This document shows positions 20,928 to 32,790 of a DNA stretch of 37,095 nucleotides, piece after piece. Source of the stretch: Hirudo medicinalis (Eukaryota; Annelida; Clitellata; Hirudinida; Hirudinidae); contig MPNW01000098.1 in the NCBI GenBank assembly GCA_011800805.1, positions 13,201 to 50,295 on the forward strand. Direction: 5' to 3'. The number at the start of each line of letters is the position of its first letter. Positions within the stretch are counted from its first letter, which is position 1. The position numbers and the translations under genes are program-made. The notes under the pieces were generated by a model that saw nothing but the letters and a program-made list of their open reading frames with translations, was not told where the DNA came from and did no database searches.

Positions 20928-23900
20928 GTTATTATTATTGTGTTAGAGACAACTCCCACCATTGAACGAGCTGAAATAAAAATAGATGTCTTCTCTCGAC
21001 ACCAGGCTCAATGAGTTTCTAAGTATGTCTAATTGCACAACTTTTCAGAAGCCAATATAACTGTGTCATTCTGTTATTTAACCACTACAATATTTTTGTA
21101 ATAATGGATTTATATTATAGCATTATATTTATTTATTTATTATAAAATAAGGTATTCTGAATTAGTTGATATGAATTAGTCTTGGTCATAATGAATTTGC
21201 ATGAATTATTGATTGCAAGTGCAATGCATCTCCATTCATCTGCGTGCATGTCGACCAGGTAGGACATCAATGGTGATGAATGGATTCGTGTCTAACTTGT
21301 AATACAATTATCATCTGATGATTACGATAAGGATGACTCGGATGCGAGCACGTGATGATGAAAGGCTGCAATTAGAGTTTGGCAATTACCGGGCCAGGAT
21401 GCAGAGGTGGTTGAGAAGGGCAAAATATTTAAAGGGTTACAATTGTGGCTATTAGTTATTATTTATTTTTTTTTTGAGCAATTTTATTCAGCCAAGCATC
21501 GAAATAACAAACACCAAAGCAATACAAAAAACCAAATAAAATAACTCAAGGGTCAGCCTTAAGGAAACACATGCTTCCGCTATCAGACTGACCCTCGTTA
21601 ACATGTCACGAGAAGACACCGCAAGAACAAAAATAAACAAATGAACTATTTAAAGAATACCGCACAATATGTACAACTTGTAAGACTTTTTAAACAACAG
21701 ATAATGAATATTGAAAGGATTGGATTGAAATTGATCTTTTATTGATGTTGGAATTGAAGAGTATAATCTTGGACCAAAACATTGAATAGAATAGAGTTTG
21801 AAAGTAGATTTAGCAAATGAGGGACTGTGTTCGTGTGTGGAACGAAGAAAGTGAGTAGGTTTATTTTAGTTATTACTTTCAGAAAAAACCTGTAAATATC
21901 TTGGGAAGGGCATTATAATCATAAGAAAACATAAAAAGTGCAATTTGTAAACTGTGGATTTGATGAATGTTTAATAGGTTATTGTTAACAAAAGTTGACT
22001 TAGTTGAAGATAAAAATGGTAACAAGAAAACAATCCAAATAATACGTTTTTGTAAAACATTTAACGTATCTAAATGGGAATGGTAAGTGGAAGCCCTTAC
22101 AATGTTACAATAAGTTAGGTAGGGATAAATAAGAGAAAAATACAATAGAAAAGCTGTTTTAATAGTAATGAATGGATGAATTCTTGAAATAATACCAATG
22201 TTTTTAGCAATTAAATTTTGAATGTGAGTAATATGTTTTGACCAAGTCAAATGTTCATCCATCAAAATTCCAAGATACCTAATTGTAGTAACCCTGTTTA
22301 GAAGACTATTGTTAATAGAAAGAGGAGAGTCAAATGACACAAATTAAATTTGTCAAAATAGTTGTAAAGTCTGTCATGCACAATTTATTAATTCTTTAAT
22401 TTATTTCTAGTGGTTTTGATTGCTTCTTTATCTGACTTAGCTTCACATTTAGTAGAGTTGTTTTGTTTGGTCCAAAAAATAATGTTACATTTTTAAAAAA
22501 TGCTGTCAAAATAATCCCGACCCTTAAACTATCATTGATAATGATAATACTGCAATAATATTGTTCTTGTTATTTTTAAAACTGGAATTGAAAGGAACAA
22601 TTAGATCCAGCACTTTATTTGTATACTGGGATGGATCTCTTTTCAAGGCTTTAAAAGTTTGAATCGGAGGCTTTGTAATTTTTAATTTTGAAGTTTTCAT
22701 CGAATTCAAAATATCTGCCTAGAGTCCAAAACTTTTTTTTATTGAGCCTAAGAAAACAATGCAAAACAAACACTATAGCATAAGAGATATAAAATCAGAA
22801 AAATTGGCTAGAGGGTTAGTCCCGAGTGGTTGACATGGAAACTTGTGCGACACATTTGATATTTTACGACAAGTCTTACCTCGATATGCAGCATGTATAC
22901 TGTATCAAATATCTTGCCTCATTTTTACGACGTTTTCCATTCTCAGGTTCCCACAACAAGTGCAGAGATGACCAGTTTCCTTGCTCAGATAATAAAACCT
23001 GCATCCCAGTGGCGTTCAGGTGCGACTCGGTCCCCGACTGTCTCGACGGGTCGGACGAGACCAACTGCCCCGAGAAGGGTTGGTTGGCCGCGACAACGCC
23101 GTTATCTTTATTATGATTTATATTTTCAACGAGGCTGCTATAATTGACTGCTAAGGTGTATGAGAATGACTCTGATTTGATACATTGTTTGACATTTTTA
23201 AATTGGCTTCTTGTCTTGTTGTTAAATTATGATTAATTGCCACTAAATATTATTATTACCATAATAATTATAAATAAGTTATAAATTATATATAATATAT
23301 ATTTTATATATAATTCTATATAATAAGAATATGTATATATATAACAATGACATTGTTATGTTTAAACTAAGAGCCTGATATTTTACTTGTGAATTTTTCA
23401 CTAAATTTTTAACATTTCTCTCAGCAGAGGTGACCTGCTCAGAAGATCAGTTCAACTGTTCAGGAGGAGTTGATAGTAAAGTCTGCATACAAAAACAACT
23501 GCTCTGCAACAAGCACAACGACTGTGTCAATGGTGAAGATGAAGAGGAAGGATTGTGCAGTAGTGAGTTATTCCTATTTATTACTATTATTATTTTATTT
23601 TTATTTTCCCAGACTAAAAATTCAAATCCATCTGTCCAAATAAACGAACCTTAACGAAAAATCTCCGCAGGACTTTAAAAATTTTATTCCTGTTTATTAT
23701 TGTTGTTGTTTTTTACTAATTTATTATACTTTTAAACCATCTCCAGCAAATGAATTATAAATAAAAAATAATCTCATTCAGGACTGAAATGCAAAGAAAG
23801 CAATTGCTCGCACACCTGTGTCGATTGGCATAATCAACCTCTATGCACCTGTCCTCATGGAATGCAGATTTCCAAGGATAACAAAACATGTGAAGGTTGG

Positions 23901-26900
23901 TTGTTTTGAAGACTGTTGTTACAGGTCATTAAGTAAGTTGTGAAACCAGGTGCCCCTGTGCTCATGAAGATGGTGCTGCATAAATTTACTTATTATTAAA
24001 ATCACCTCTGATGTGGTCATTTGCACACTTCAACAGTATTCAGTTTTTATGGATTTATTCATTTGTGAATTTATTTTTCTCTATTGAACAACTATGTTTG
24101 TCAGATGTCAATGAATGTCTCAATCTGATGACTTGCTCCCACATCTGCATCAACAAGCCAGAAGGAAGGGGCTACAAGTGCCTCTGTCATCCGGGCTACG
24201 AAATGGAATGGTCCACTCTCAGGTGCAAGGCAGCAGAGGGAGAGCCGTCGCTCCTGTTTGCCAATCAGCACGACCTCCGTAAAATCCAACTCAGGAGCGG
24301 TGTCTACAAATCCATCATTGGGCTCGAATGGACACTCCACACTGCCATAGCCATCGACTACGATTACCAGGAGAACTTTGTCTATTGGTCGGACGTGTCG
24401 GAGGAGACAATATCCAGGTGATGGCATTGTGCCGCAATAGCGTTATCCGTAATCATTATCGTAGTTGTAGTTCATTTATGTAGCGCTCTTTCCCACGGGT
24501 TGCAAACTCGACACAGACACATTACGACAGCTGCCATTATCTCCGCTTTCTGGGGGGCAATTCTCCGAGCTAACTTGCAGTGACAATTATTAGTCCTAAG
24601 CATCCTGTTTATGATTAATGTGTTTGCAGTGATTATGTGAATCCCCATCGACTGTTGGTTCTTTTGCCTCTGATATTTTGCTATTTAAAATAACAAGGCA
24701 ATTGAATCAGAAGAGGACGAGAATTTTTAAGATATACATACATATATAATTACCAAACTCTATTTGAATTTATAGGTTATCATATTGTAATAAACGACGG
24801 GGCTTAATTTATGCCGAGTTTATTGTTGGGATGTTCCAGCAAATATTCAGTTATCAACTGAGTGGTATTAACTGTAAATACCACGCTTACGCAATAATCC
24901 TGCNNNNNNNNNNNNNNNNNNNNNNNNNNNNNNNNNNNNNNNNNNNNNNNNNNNNNNNNNNNNNNNNNNNNNNNNNNNNNNNNNNNNNNNNNNNNNNNNN
25001 NNNNNNNNNNNNNNNNNNNNNNNCTTCTATGCTTCTGTCTGAGATTTTTGTCTCGCCGTAGAACTAAAAGATAGTGAATATAATCGAAAACTAATTAAAC
25101 ATAAATATAACTTTAAAAAATTAATTGATGGCATTTTCAGGGTTATAACAATATTATTATTATTATTATCAACATATTAGTATTACGATTATTATATTAT
25201 TACGTTATTTTATATTATATTATATTAGTGATGTTCTTAATCGCATGGCAATTATTTTATCTCCTTCCACTAGGCTGCCCTTTCACTCTCAAAATGTAAA
25301 CTCGAAAAAGGAACTGGTCACCTCAGATGTCAGCTCGCCTGACAGACTGGCATTTGACTGGATCCACAAGAACTTGTACTGGACGGACACTGGGAGAAAT
25401 CAGATCGAGGTGGCTTCGGTTCAAAACCTCAGCGGATCATTGTGGAGGACTGTCTTGTTTGTAGGGAAACACGATGAACCGCAGGCCATAGCACTGGACC
25501 CAAGACCTGGAAGATGGTATTAAATTATTATTATTCTTCTTGTTATTATTATTTTTTTTTTTTTTTTTTAATTATTATTAGCAAGTTTATCAACAGGAGA
25601 TTTAAAGGATTGACCTGTTAGTCAGAAATATTAAAAATACTTAATCAAACAATACTGAATCACAATTGAATTTGATCAACTGCATGCATAAAAGTGTTGA
25701 GGAAGGCATCCTTTGATCGACTTGAAAGACTCTCTTACATTTATTTTCATTGCAACCCAACTGGTAACTTTAAAAGTCTGGTTCATCGACCAAGATAATT
25801 ACTAATGACTGTTCGAGAACAACTTGTTATCATTAATTATTTTATTGCGGATTCATTTACATTCCTTCTCCGACTTCGGTTAAATATTAAATTTTCAAGA
25901 ACGCATCGTTTTAATTAATTTGAAATTCGTCAAACATTCGTTTCTCTTGAGCATCAAATTTGACTCGGTTGTTAAAACCATTGTTTGAAAATTGGATAAT
26001 TTTAATGATTGTCGTTCTACATATTATCTGATGATTGATGATCATGTCTGATGATGATTCTAATGAGATCTTGAAATAAACTGCTCAATATTTAAGTGAA
26101 TGAATTTCTCAAATAACCCATTAATTAGGTACTTGTTCTGGTCAGACTGGGGTGTTAGCCCGAGGATCGAACGATCGTTTTTGGACGGTTCCAGCAGGAA
26201 GACCATCGTTTCTGAAAACATCCTTTGGCCGAACGGGCTGACGGTGGACTACGAGATGGATCGAATTTACTGGATCGACGCCAAGTTCCACTCGATATAC
26301 TCTGCGAACTACGACGGAGGAGGCAGACGTCTTGTTCTCTACTCTGCTTTTTACATCAGACACCCATTTTCTATGGCGTTTTTTGAGGTATTGTTAGTTT
26401 GAAGTTCACGACAAATTGTTTTACTTTACCTTAAACATCTAAATTTATCAACAATTAATTTTTTTTTTATGTTCAAGAGTAAATTTAGTTTCTTTTATAT
26501 AAATATCTTATTCAAATCAGACTAACATGAGTAACATTTGCCAGGATGAAATTTATTGGTCCGACTGGGAAACGGAAGCAATATACAAAGTACCAAATTA
26601 CCTCTCACCTGGAGAAGCCAGGAGTGAGGTGAGGGAAGTGGCACATAAACTCCACCTGCCTATGGGGGTCATCATCCATCACAGGCTCAAGCAGCCCATA
26701 GGTGAGTTCTGCACTGTCTTTTAAAAATTAAATTAAATTGTATAGTCGCCAGATGAAAAAATGTTTGTTAAGTTGATTTGATTATTTCATCTGGATTTAC
26801 AAACTTAAAGTAACTTTGACTTTTAACTAAACAAACTGCTGTTTTAATTATCATTATTCTGTCATTATTACTCTTAGCATCTAGTGATGTAGTGATAGTC

Positions 26901-28070
26901 ATTCATTCTAGCAGCTAATTATTATAATTATCATCATCATCATCATCATTATTACTTCTATTAGTATTAAGAAGAACAATTATACGTTTTGCATGTTATC
27001 GTTCACTAAATAAGATCAGAGGGTCGATGTCAATTTATCTCAACAATTCATTTAGCTGAGAATGTGTGCAAGGACTCAGGTTGTCACCAGTTGTGCTTGC
27101 CCAGGCAGGGTGAAACGTTGAATTTCACATGCACCTGCTCCAGCAGAGGATTCAGGTTGGCATTTGACGGTCGGAGTTGCATTGCAATTAGTCCCTCGTC
27201 AGGGACCGTAATAACAAGACCATCGACCACTTTCAAACAAAAACTTTCTGGGGTTGAAAAAGGTTAGTCATTCACTGTTTAACTAAATCAGACTTGACTC
27301 AGAATGAAGTGCTTGTTTATTTGATGTAGAAACATTGCTTAACGGTGTAATTATCCGTCTACATTCCATGATCATATCCGTGTACATTCTACCGTTGTTG
27401 AAGTGCAATTTCATTTTTGAACAGCTCAAGGCTCCACAAAATCTCTCCCTGAACCGACCGAGGATCCTCTGAACTTTTTCTTGGAGGGGCAGCATCGTCA
27501 CAAAAGAGCAATCGGATTCATTGTTTGCATCTTCATCACTTCCATCACAATCATATTTTTGGTAAAATTTCTGTAATGTAAAATTTACGCAGTAAAAGGG
27601 CACATGTAATGGGTGATAATGGTAGTGATGGTAAAAATATTAAACTTTCCATGTTAGATTGTTCTTCTCCTGTATTGCTCCTACAAAAAGAAGACTCCAA
27701 AGGTCTTGAACTTTGACAACCCGGTTTACAGGCCAATGACGGACGACATCCTCGTACTCCAGAGAAATCAAAAGTCCATCCTTCTCTCTCCTCCTGTGAG
27801 TTGAGTCATCAATTTACACTTTATCGGTTTGTTCAACCCTCTGTTTAGATTAACTCACATGACTCATGTCATTTTGTATTAATCATCTTGTCATTTTGAG
27901 TTCTTGATGTCACATTCTGTTCTAATTCTTTCACACAATAAACTGAATCTGAAAGTGATGAAACGAAATGTTGTGCAATTATGTTTTTCTTTCCGTTTCA
28001 ACGATTGCAGTCATTTTTATGATTTCAGCTTCTACAACCCTTGACAAGCCAATGCAAGGAGCAGGTATGA
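17128..28070 (+). CDS. LDL receptor / VLDLR-type lipoprotein receptor, complete (851 aa, 16 exons)
   Basis: Exons: 17128-17200, 17328-17447, 17736-17852, 18968-19087, 19797-20042, 22947-23078, 23425-23562, 23782-23895, 24105-24417, 25274-25516, 26129-26387, 26545-26701, 27056-27262, 27425-27561, 27658-27795, 28029-28070 (2556 bases). Order: signal peptide ([20 protein letters not shown]); seven LA repeats (residues 25-315, six Cys each, CD...DC.DGSDE calcium boxes); EGF-A (316-353); calcium-type EGF-B starting DVNEC; propeller with YWSD, YWTD, FWSD, YWID, YWSD (about 400-677); EGF-C; short Ser/Thr-rich juxtamembrane; TM about 775-799; tail with FDNPVY (811-816), the clathrin/PTB internalisation signal. 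It binds and endocytoses lipoprotein or yolk ligands. Length, seven LA repeats and exon phases parallel human LDLR (860 aa). The O-glycan exon is reduced. LDLR, VLDLR and vitellogenin receptor cannot be separated by eye. Confidence 0.95.
20675..20938. repeat. (ATT)n microsatellite with an N joint at 20837
   Basis: An ATT-class array interrupted by GTT and GTC, in receptor intron 5. The block starting at 20738 recurs at an offset of exactly 100 bases on the other side of the N, starting at 20838. This points to an unmerged contig overlap, so the array length is not reliable. Confidence 0.9.
21466..22709 (-). mobile_element. Non-LTR retrotransposon relic (reverse-transcriptase C-terminus)
   Basis: In receptor intron 5, antisense to it. 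The frame 22340-21879 encodes the end of a LINE reverse transcriptase: [34 protein letters not shown] and [13 protein letters not shown], as in Jockey/CR1-class elements. A stop codon lies just upstream of this frame, and 22450-22500 still reads [14 protein letters not shown], so the copy is broken and 5'-truncated. A T-run at about 21466-21475 is the likely poly(A) end. It is inactive. Confidence 0.8.
24904..25023. other. Assembly gap of 120 N
   Basis: Runs of N in receptor intron 9, between exons ending at 24417 and starting at 25274. The reading frame joins correctly across it (phase 2 to completion of AGG). The second propeller exon follows directly on the first when compared with LDLR, so no exon seems lost. 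Confidence 0.95.
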
Positions 28071-31059
28071 AAAACCCCTGAAGAGGGGCCTCCTAGCATA
28101 TCAAACTCTTATCGTACCTCGACTCTTCTTTCTTCGCCGTCGCTATTAGTTCTCCGACAACTCTTGTTCGCTGCAAGTCGACACTTTCACAGATCCATCC
28201 GTCGGTAGTTCGTCGAGGACGAATCGACCTCGGTTTGATCCTCCCTCTCAAATAGTGTTGTTGTTCTGCAGTTATTTATTTCTATCATTTTTATATTAAT
28301 TGGCTTCTAACAAGGCTTTGGAAAGGTTTTAAAGCTGAATTCATTTCAGGCCATCAAAACAGGTAATCGTGACCAAATTTGAAGCAGCACTCACCCTGAT
28401 TTTTAGATTTTTTGAAAGCAATTATGTTCTTGCTTTTCTTTTCTTTTTTAATTTATGAATTTGCAAAACTTGCAATCTTAGACAAATTGCCAGTGATTGT
28501 ACATAGGGGATGTTAGCTCAATGCCCTGTTGCACTGTTGGAATATATTCGTTCGGCCGACTTAACTGCTAATTTTCTCAATAACCTCAGTGTCGACTAAC
28601 AACTCGTTTCGACTTTTTTCGAGATTTTTATCGGTTTAATTTATTTGCGGTCCGTTGTTTTGTTTACATGGTTGAATAAATTCGACCCTCCGCGTTCTCT
28701 TTTTAAATTGCTTCATTTGAATATCTTCAGTGTGGGGTTTCTATGGGGATTTCAAGCTGTTGAAACCGTTTTTGCGATGCATCCACATAAAATCTTTGAT
28801 AAAAAGAGTAATCGATTGGGTTTACATTATAATTACAAACAAGGCGCTGATTTATTTCCGTCTGTCGGGTGGCGCTTCAGTCGCATTACTGATAATTAAC
28901 GTATTAATGTCTTTTTTTAGGTGTCGGGGCTTGCTCTATGTTTATGGACCAACAAGCAGTAATTTTAGGTTGAATGTTAAGATTTGTGCATGCGGAGAAC
29001 AGTTTACAGAAGTGTGTCAGAAGTGATACCTGGAGAAGTCATGGGCAAAAACCAACTCGAGAATAGCAAATTTCGAACGCTCTTTTTCTTCCGTTTTCCA
29101 AGTTAGGTGTTGGCGTAGGAGTACTGGTTTTTACCCTCACTGAGTTCGAGTTCATCAAGTTTTTTATACAAATAAAGATGAAAATCATAACCTTCAAAAA
29201 TTGCCAATTGATACATTTTAATCTATGTCATTAGATATTTTCGTGTATTTTATTATCTGAGTCCACTTTTATTTTTATGAAGCAGAAAATAGGCGCTCGG
29301 CTTTTATTTTCAGTGGGCGTAGCGATCGAAAGTGTCAGTGAAGTGATAATGTTGTGCTGGACGGCTTGTTAAGATCGTGTTACTGATATTATGACGTGCT
29401 CGTCATGATTTATGCTTCACGCGGGGTTTTCGTGAAATTAATTAACGCGGTTTAGGTTCGTTTTCGCCCTTTGGTTCGGATGGGGTGGATGTTTAAACTA
29501 CCATTTTGTTAGTAAATTACTTTTTATTGTGGGAAAACGGTACTTTTATGGATTCTTAACTATCAAACGGAACCATATGTACAGTTGTAGTTAGGAAGCT
29601 TAATTTTCGAATGATTTCTTTCAAAAATATAAAAGCCTCTTGAGAACATTAAAAACTAGTGAAATAAATATATATAGACTCGAACAATGTACAAATGTTG
29701 TGTGCCCATTGTTGGTTCTGAAATGTGTTACTTTTACATCTTAATTTATGTGAATTGTGCACTAATGCGTACATTTCTTTACTAAATGATCAGGCCGAGC
29801 ATTGTCTTTCACGGAGGTTTATTTATAGATAATCCCAATCTTCGACCTGCATCTCAAAGACTCATTCGCCCGTTTTAGGAATCAAATGATTGAACATCTT
29901 CAGTATCCCGCTGGTACCATCCCTTTACTGGTTCTTTCACTTTGAACTTCAAATGGCTTCTGTTCCTTTTCAGGTCCTATTTGGACTGTCTTTATTGCTA
30001 AGAGGTGACGAGGTGGCAAAGGAAGCGTTGTGTAACGATCCTTAACCCAAGGTACATTCTTTTGTTCGCAACTGATCTTAGGAAGGATTTTTGAATTTAA
30101 AAAATTGATTTGTTCTTGTAGTCACACATGAAATATGATTTTCTCACGGTAATTTTCGAACTGGTTTTGCAATGTTCATTCTAAAACATCAGCAATAAAA
30201 TATTTCGAATTAGAACAAACGGTCTGAAAACTAAAAGCGGACGCTCAATATTGAGTATATTTCTAAACGGAAGAAACAGAAGTACTCTGAAACAAACATA
30301 AGCTGTCCTCCTTCATTTAAGCTTCCTTCAGTAACAACATAATCCTGTCTTACCGCTTCGTCCTTTAGGACAATAGAAAAGACAATTTTCTGCTCGACAG
30401 ACTCTGACACTTTCTAAGAATCGATTATCGAACCAATTCTCAGACACCTTCTTCCTTGCCAGTGAAACGATGCTCGTTAACTTGGGTTGATATCGGGACT
30501 TGCTGGTGTCAGTTGAGAGTCCACACCTCTAATCTGAAGTTGCCTTTTGTAAAAGATTGTACTCTATCGAAAGATACATTGTTTTCTGAGAGTTGGAGTG
30601 TGAAATGTGCTCGCTTGTTTGACTAAAGCTCTCAGGCTAGTCACTGTTGACCACACAAGAGTACTCACTTTACTCTACATCCTACGAAAAGAGTTTGTGA
30701 GAATTATGGATCTCATATCGACTATGGAACATAGATGGGTAGGCGGAGTTCGGTCAGGCATTAACCAATGGTCTGCAGCCGTCAAACTCACATTCAATTA
30801 GCATCAAGTGCTAGATGATTGGCATATTCATAATTTATGCTAATGAAGTTTGATGTACCGGGTCTTATTAATAAGCACCGTTAGTGGTAGTGGATTCGAC
30901 AGACCGTCGCTGGTGGCGTTGTCGGTTGCCATGGTGAAGTTGTTTAAATGGCACCGGTAGCACTTGGAGACGCGAATATTAAAGTGGACTTGTTGCTGAA
31001 TAACTCGGTTTAGTCTTATTTTCTATCCCTTGTTTAGCCGTTCACCTGGTCGTCAAAGA
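28071..31059. other. Intergenic, receptor 3' end to PTK7-like gene
   Basis: About 3 kb without a supported gene. The first kilobase may hold the receptor 3' UTR or alternative last exons: a strong acceptor (ATGTCTTTTTTTAG) stands before 28921. The rest has no recognisable coding potential and presumably holds the promoter and 5' UTR of the gene starting at 31060. Confidence 0.5.
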
Positions 31060-31859
31060 ATGAAATCGCATATTTACTACTGGAGTCCTCCCTTGTTCTT
31101 CATCATCTTCTTCCTGGTGGTTACACCGAGGATGATTGCAGGTGAGAAATATCGACTTAAAAGGTTGATTAGTTTTAAATGAGGAGGGTGTAATTAGGAA
31201 AGTACCGAATGATCTGCTGAATGCAAATCGCTACTTTCTTTCATCTCCATTCTCTCCGACCATTTAGTCGATTACACGCTAGTCTGAGGACGCTGCATCT
31301 CGTCAATAATGCTCATCATGCTTGTTCGATTTATCGCCAAAGAGTGACGTCGATTTGAAGTCTAATATTTTATTTTGTTTTGGGAGAAATATTCGAACGA
31401 TAGTGATAAAGTCATTTAAACCATTAAAGTAACGAGTGGGACGATCGATGATGGTTCATCACTTATTACACAAATGATAATAATAAAAACAATAGTAATA
31501 ACTAGTGCTAATAAACCACTTTCATGATTTTAATGAAGCACTTAATGATCAGTGGATAATCATTTTCCGACCAGGAGATGACCTTTTCTATTTCGACCCT
31601 TCCCCTGTTGGTCAAGACGTCATTGAGGGAGACCCAGTGACGCTGAGGTGTGACGTCTCCAATCGTCATTTAGTGGTTTTTTATTGGACCCTCGACAACA
31701 AGGTCCTTACAAACAGTACGAGGAGACATCAGATTGACAGCGACCTGAGGATAACCAGAGTGGACAGAGCCTTGGATTCTGGCTCGTTCAGGTGTGTGGC
31801 CACGAACGTCTCCACAGGTGCTGCTGTCAGAAGTTCGGTGGCTGTTCTGAATATTTTAT
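31060..31859 (+). CDS. PTK7-like immunoglobulin-superfamily receptor, first two exons (partial)
   Basis: Exon 1 (31060-31141) encodes MKSHIYYWSPPLFFIIFFLV and VTPRMIAG, a signal peptide. Exon 2 (31575-31859) encodes one I-set Ig domain: VGQDVIEGDPVTLRCDVSN, YWTLDNKVL, LRITRVDRALDSGSFRCVAT and AAVRSSVAVLNIL, with the two disulphide cysteines, the core W and the D.G.F.C box. Both exons are phase 1, usual for Ig modules. The pattern (SQDA..G....LRCEV, YW..DG, VDR..DSG.F.CVA, then TGEEARS) resembles the first Ig domain of PTK7/off-track, a pseudokinase Wnt co-receptor with seven Ig domains. That assignment rests on one domain and is provisional. The donor at 31860 (T|GTGAGT) leads into an intron that leaves the window. 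Confidence 0.65.
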
Positions 31860-32379
31860 GTGAGTTGATTGTTGTGGTTTTGTTAAGTTACGTTAATCGT
31901 TTTAGTTATCATCGTCATCATCAGCTTGTTATCACAACAACATTTTTTTGGAGTTTGAGTAACAGACGCCGCAACGCATTGTTATCGTAAGGACCGCCCA
32001 AATACTCATCCCGATACGCTTCAATGACTCTCATACATTCGCTGACCCGTGCTTCCTCGAAACTCCCGCCATCATCAAACATCAATCCATCCTTCTATCC
32101 CTCTTTGAATTTATCTCTTGGTTGAATTTAGCTATAGAAGTTGGAATAGAACACCAACTGTACCTTATTGTAATAATGATTACGTATAATTACATCATAT
32201 TACGTACGAGTCATTCAACATGATGATATAATTTATCAATTGTTAAGGAATTTGTACGGATTTATAAAATATATTATATCCTGCGACTATCGTTTATGTA
32301 TACTAATGCCACCCTCATCGATCGCATAAACCTCTTGCAGATTTACTTTGTATATTGTTGGACGAAACTGTTACTTTAT

Positions 32380-32790
32380 CACATTAATTTCATTCAATCC
32401 AAAGTCTCTAAAAATTGTGGTATTTTGTCTCTGATCACTGGCTTCATTGATATAAAACTTCACTCGTTCTTTATTATTCTCTTATCCATCCATCCATCCA
32501 TCCATCCATCCATACTTATCCTATTGTAATATTGCTTGGGGTCCAATTACCCCTCTCGTTCAAAATGACTACGTACATTCATAAAAGATCACTAAGCATC
32601 CTTTTCCATCTCCATCCTTTATCTTCAACACGGTACTTGTTTATTAGCAGGGAAATTCTTAACATTTACCAACTAAATATATTTCGAATAAGCTTGTTTA
32701 CGTATAAATATAACCTTAACGTGCTGCCTGCGTTCTTTGGCGGCTACTTTGAGCGTGTATGTGACCTCAAGAAATGAATGAATGAAAAGT
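32380..32790 (+). mobile_element. Second LINE reverse-transcriptase relic, split by a microsatellite
   Basis: The translation of about 32380-32460 reads INFIQSKVSKNCGILS, matching the [17 protein letters not shown] stretch of the relic at 22 kb. After the ATCC array, YLSYCNIAWGP, SILFHLHPLSSTRYLF and LNIYQLNIFRISLFTYKYNL continue to a stop at 32777. A short GAAT tail (to about 32790) looks like the element's 3' end. Same broad family as the 21.9-22.3 kb copy but clearly diverged, sense to the host gene, frameshifted and inactive. Confidence 0.75.
32484..32513 (+). repeat. (ATCC)n microsatellite inside the RT relic
   Basis: About seven ATCC units fall exactly at the position of the codons between SLI and YLSYCN of the reverse transcriptase. 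They destroy the frame. Confidence 0.9.

Noticed and set aside
20630..21014. Poly-Ile/Asn/Leu frames across the ATT array
   Set aside because: Pure translation of a microsatellite on both strands.
28645..29026. Overlapping plus-strand frames after the receptor gene
   Set aside because: No domain or splice support as a gene of their own; only the strong acceptor at 28921 is kept, as a possible alternative exon.
28071..31059. Search for tRNA or snRNA genes
   Set aside because: No intact B-box plus acceptor-stem arrangement was found by eye; a covariance-model scan would be needed to exclude one.
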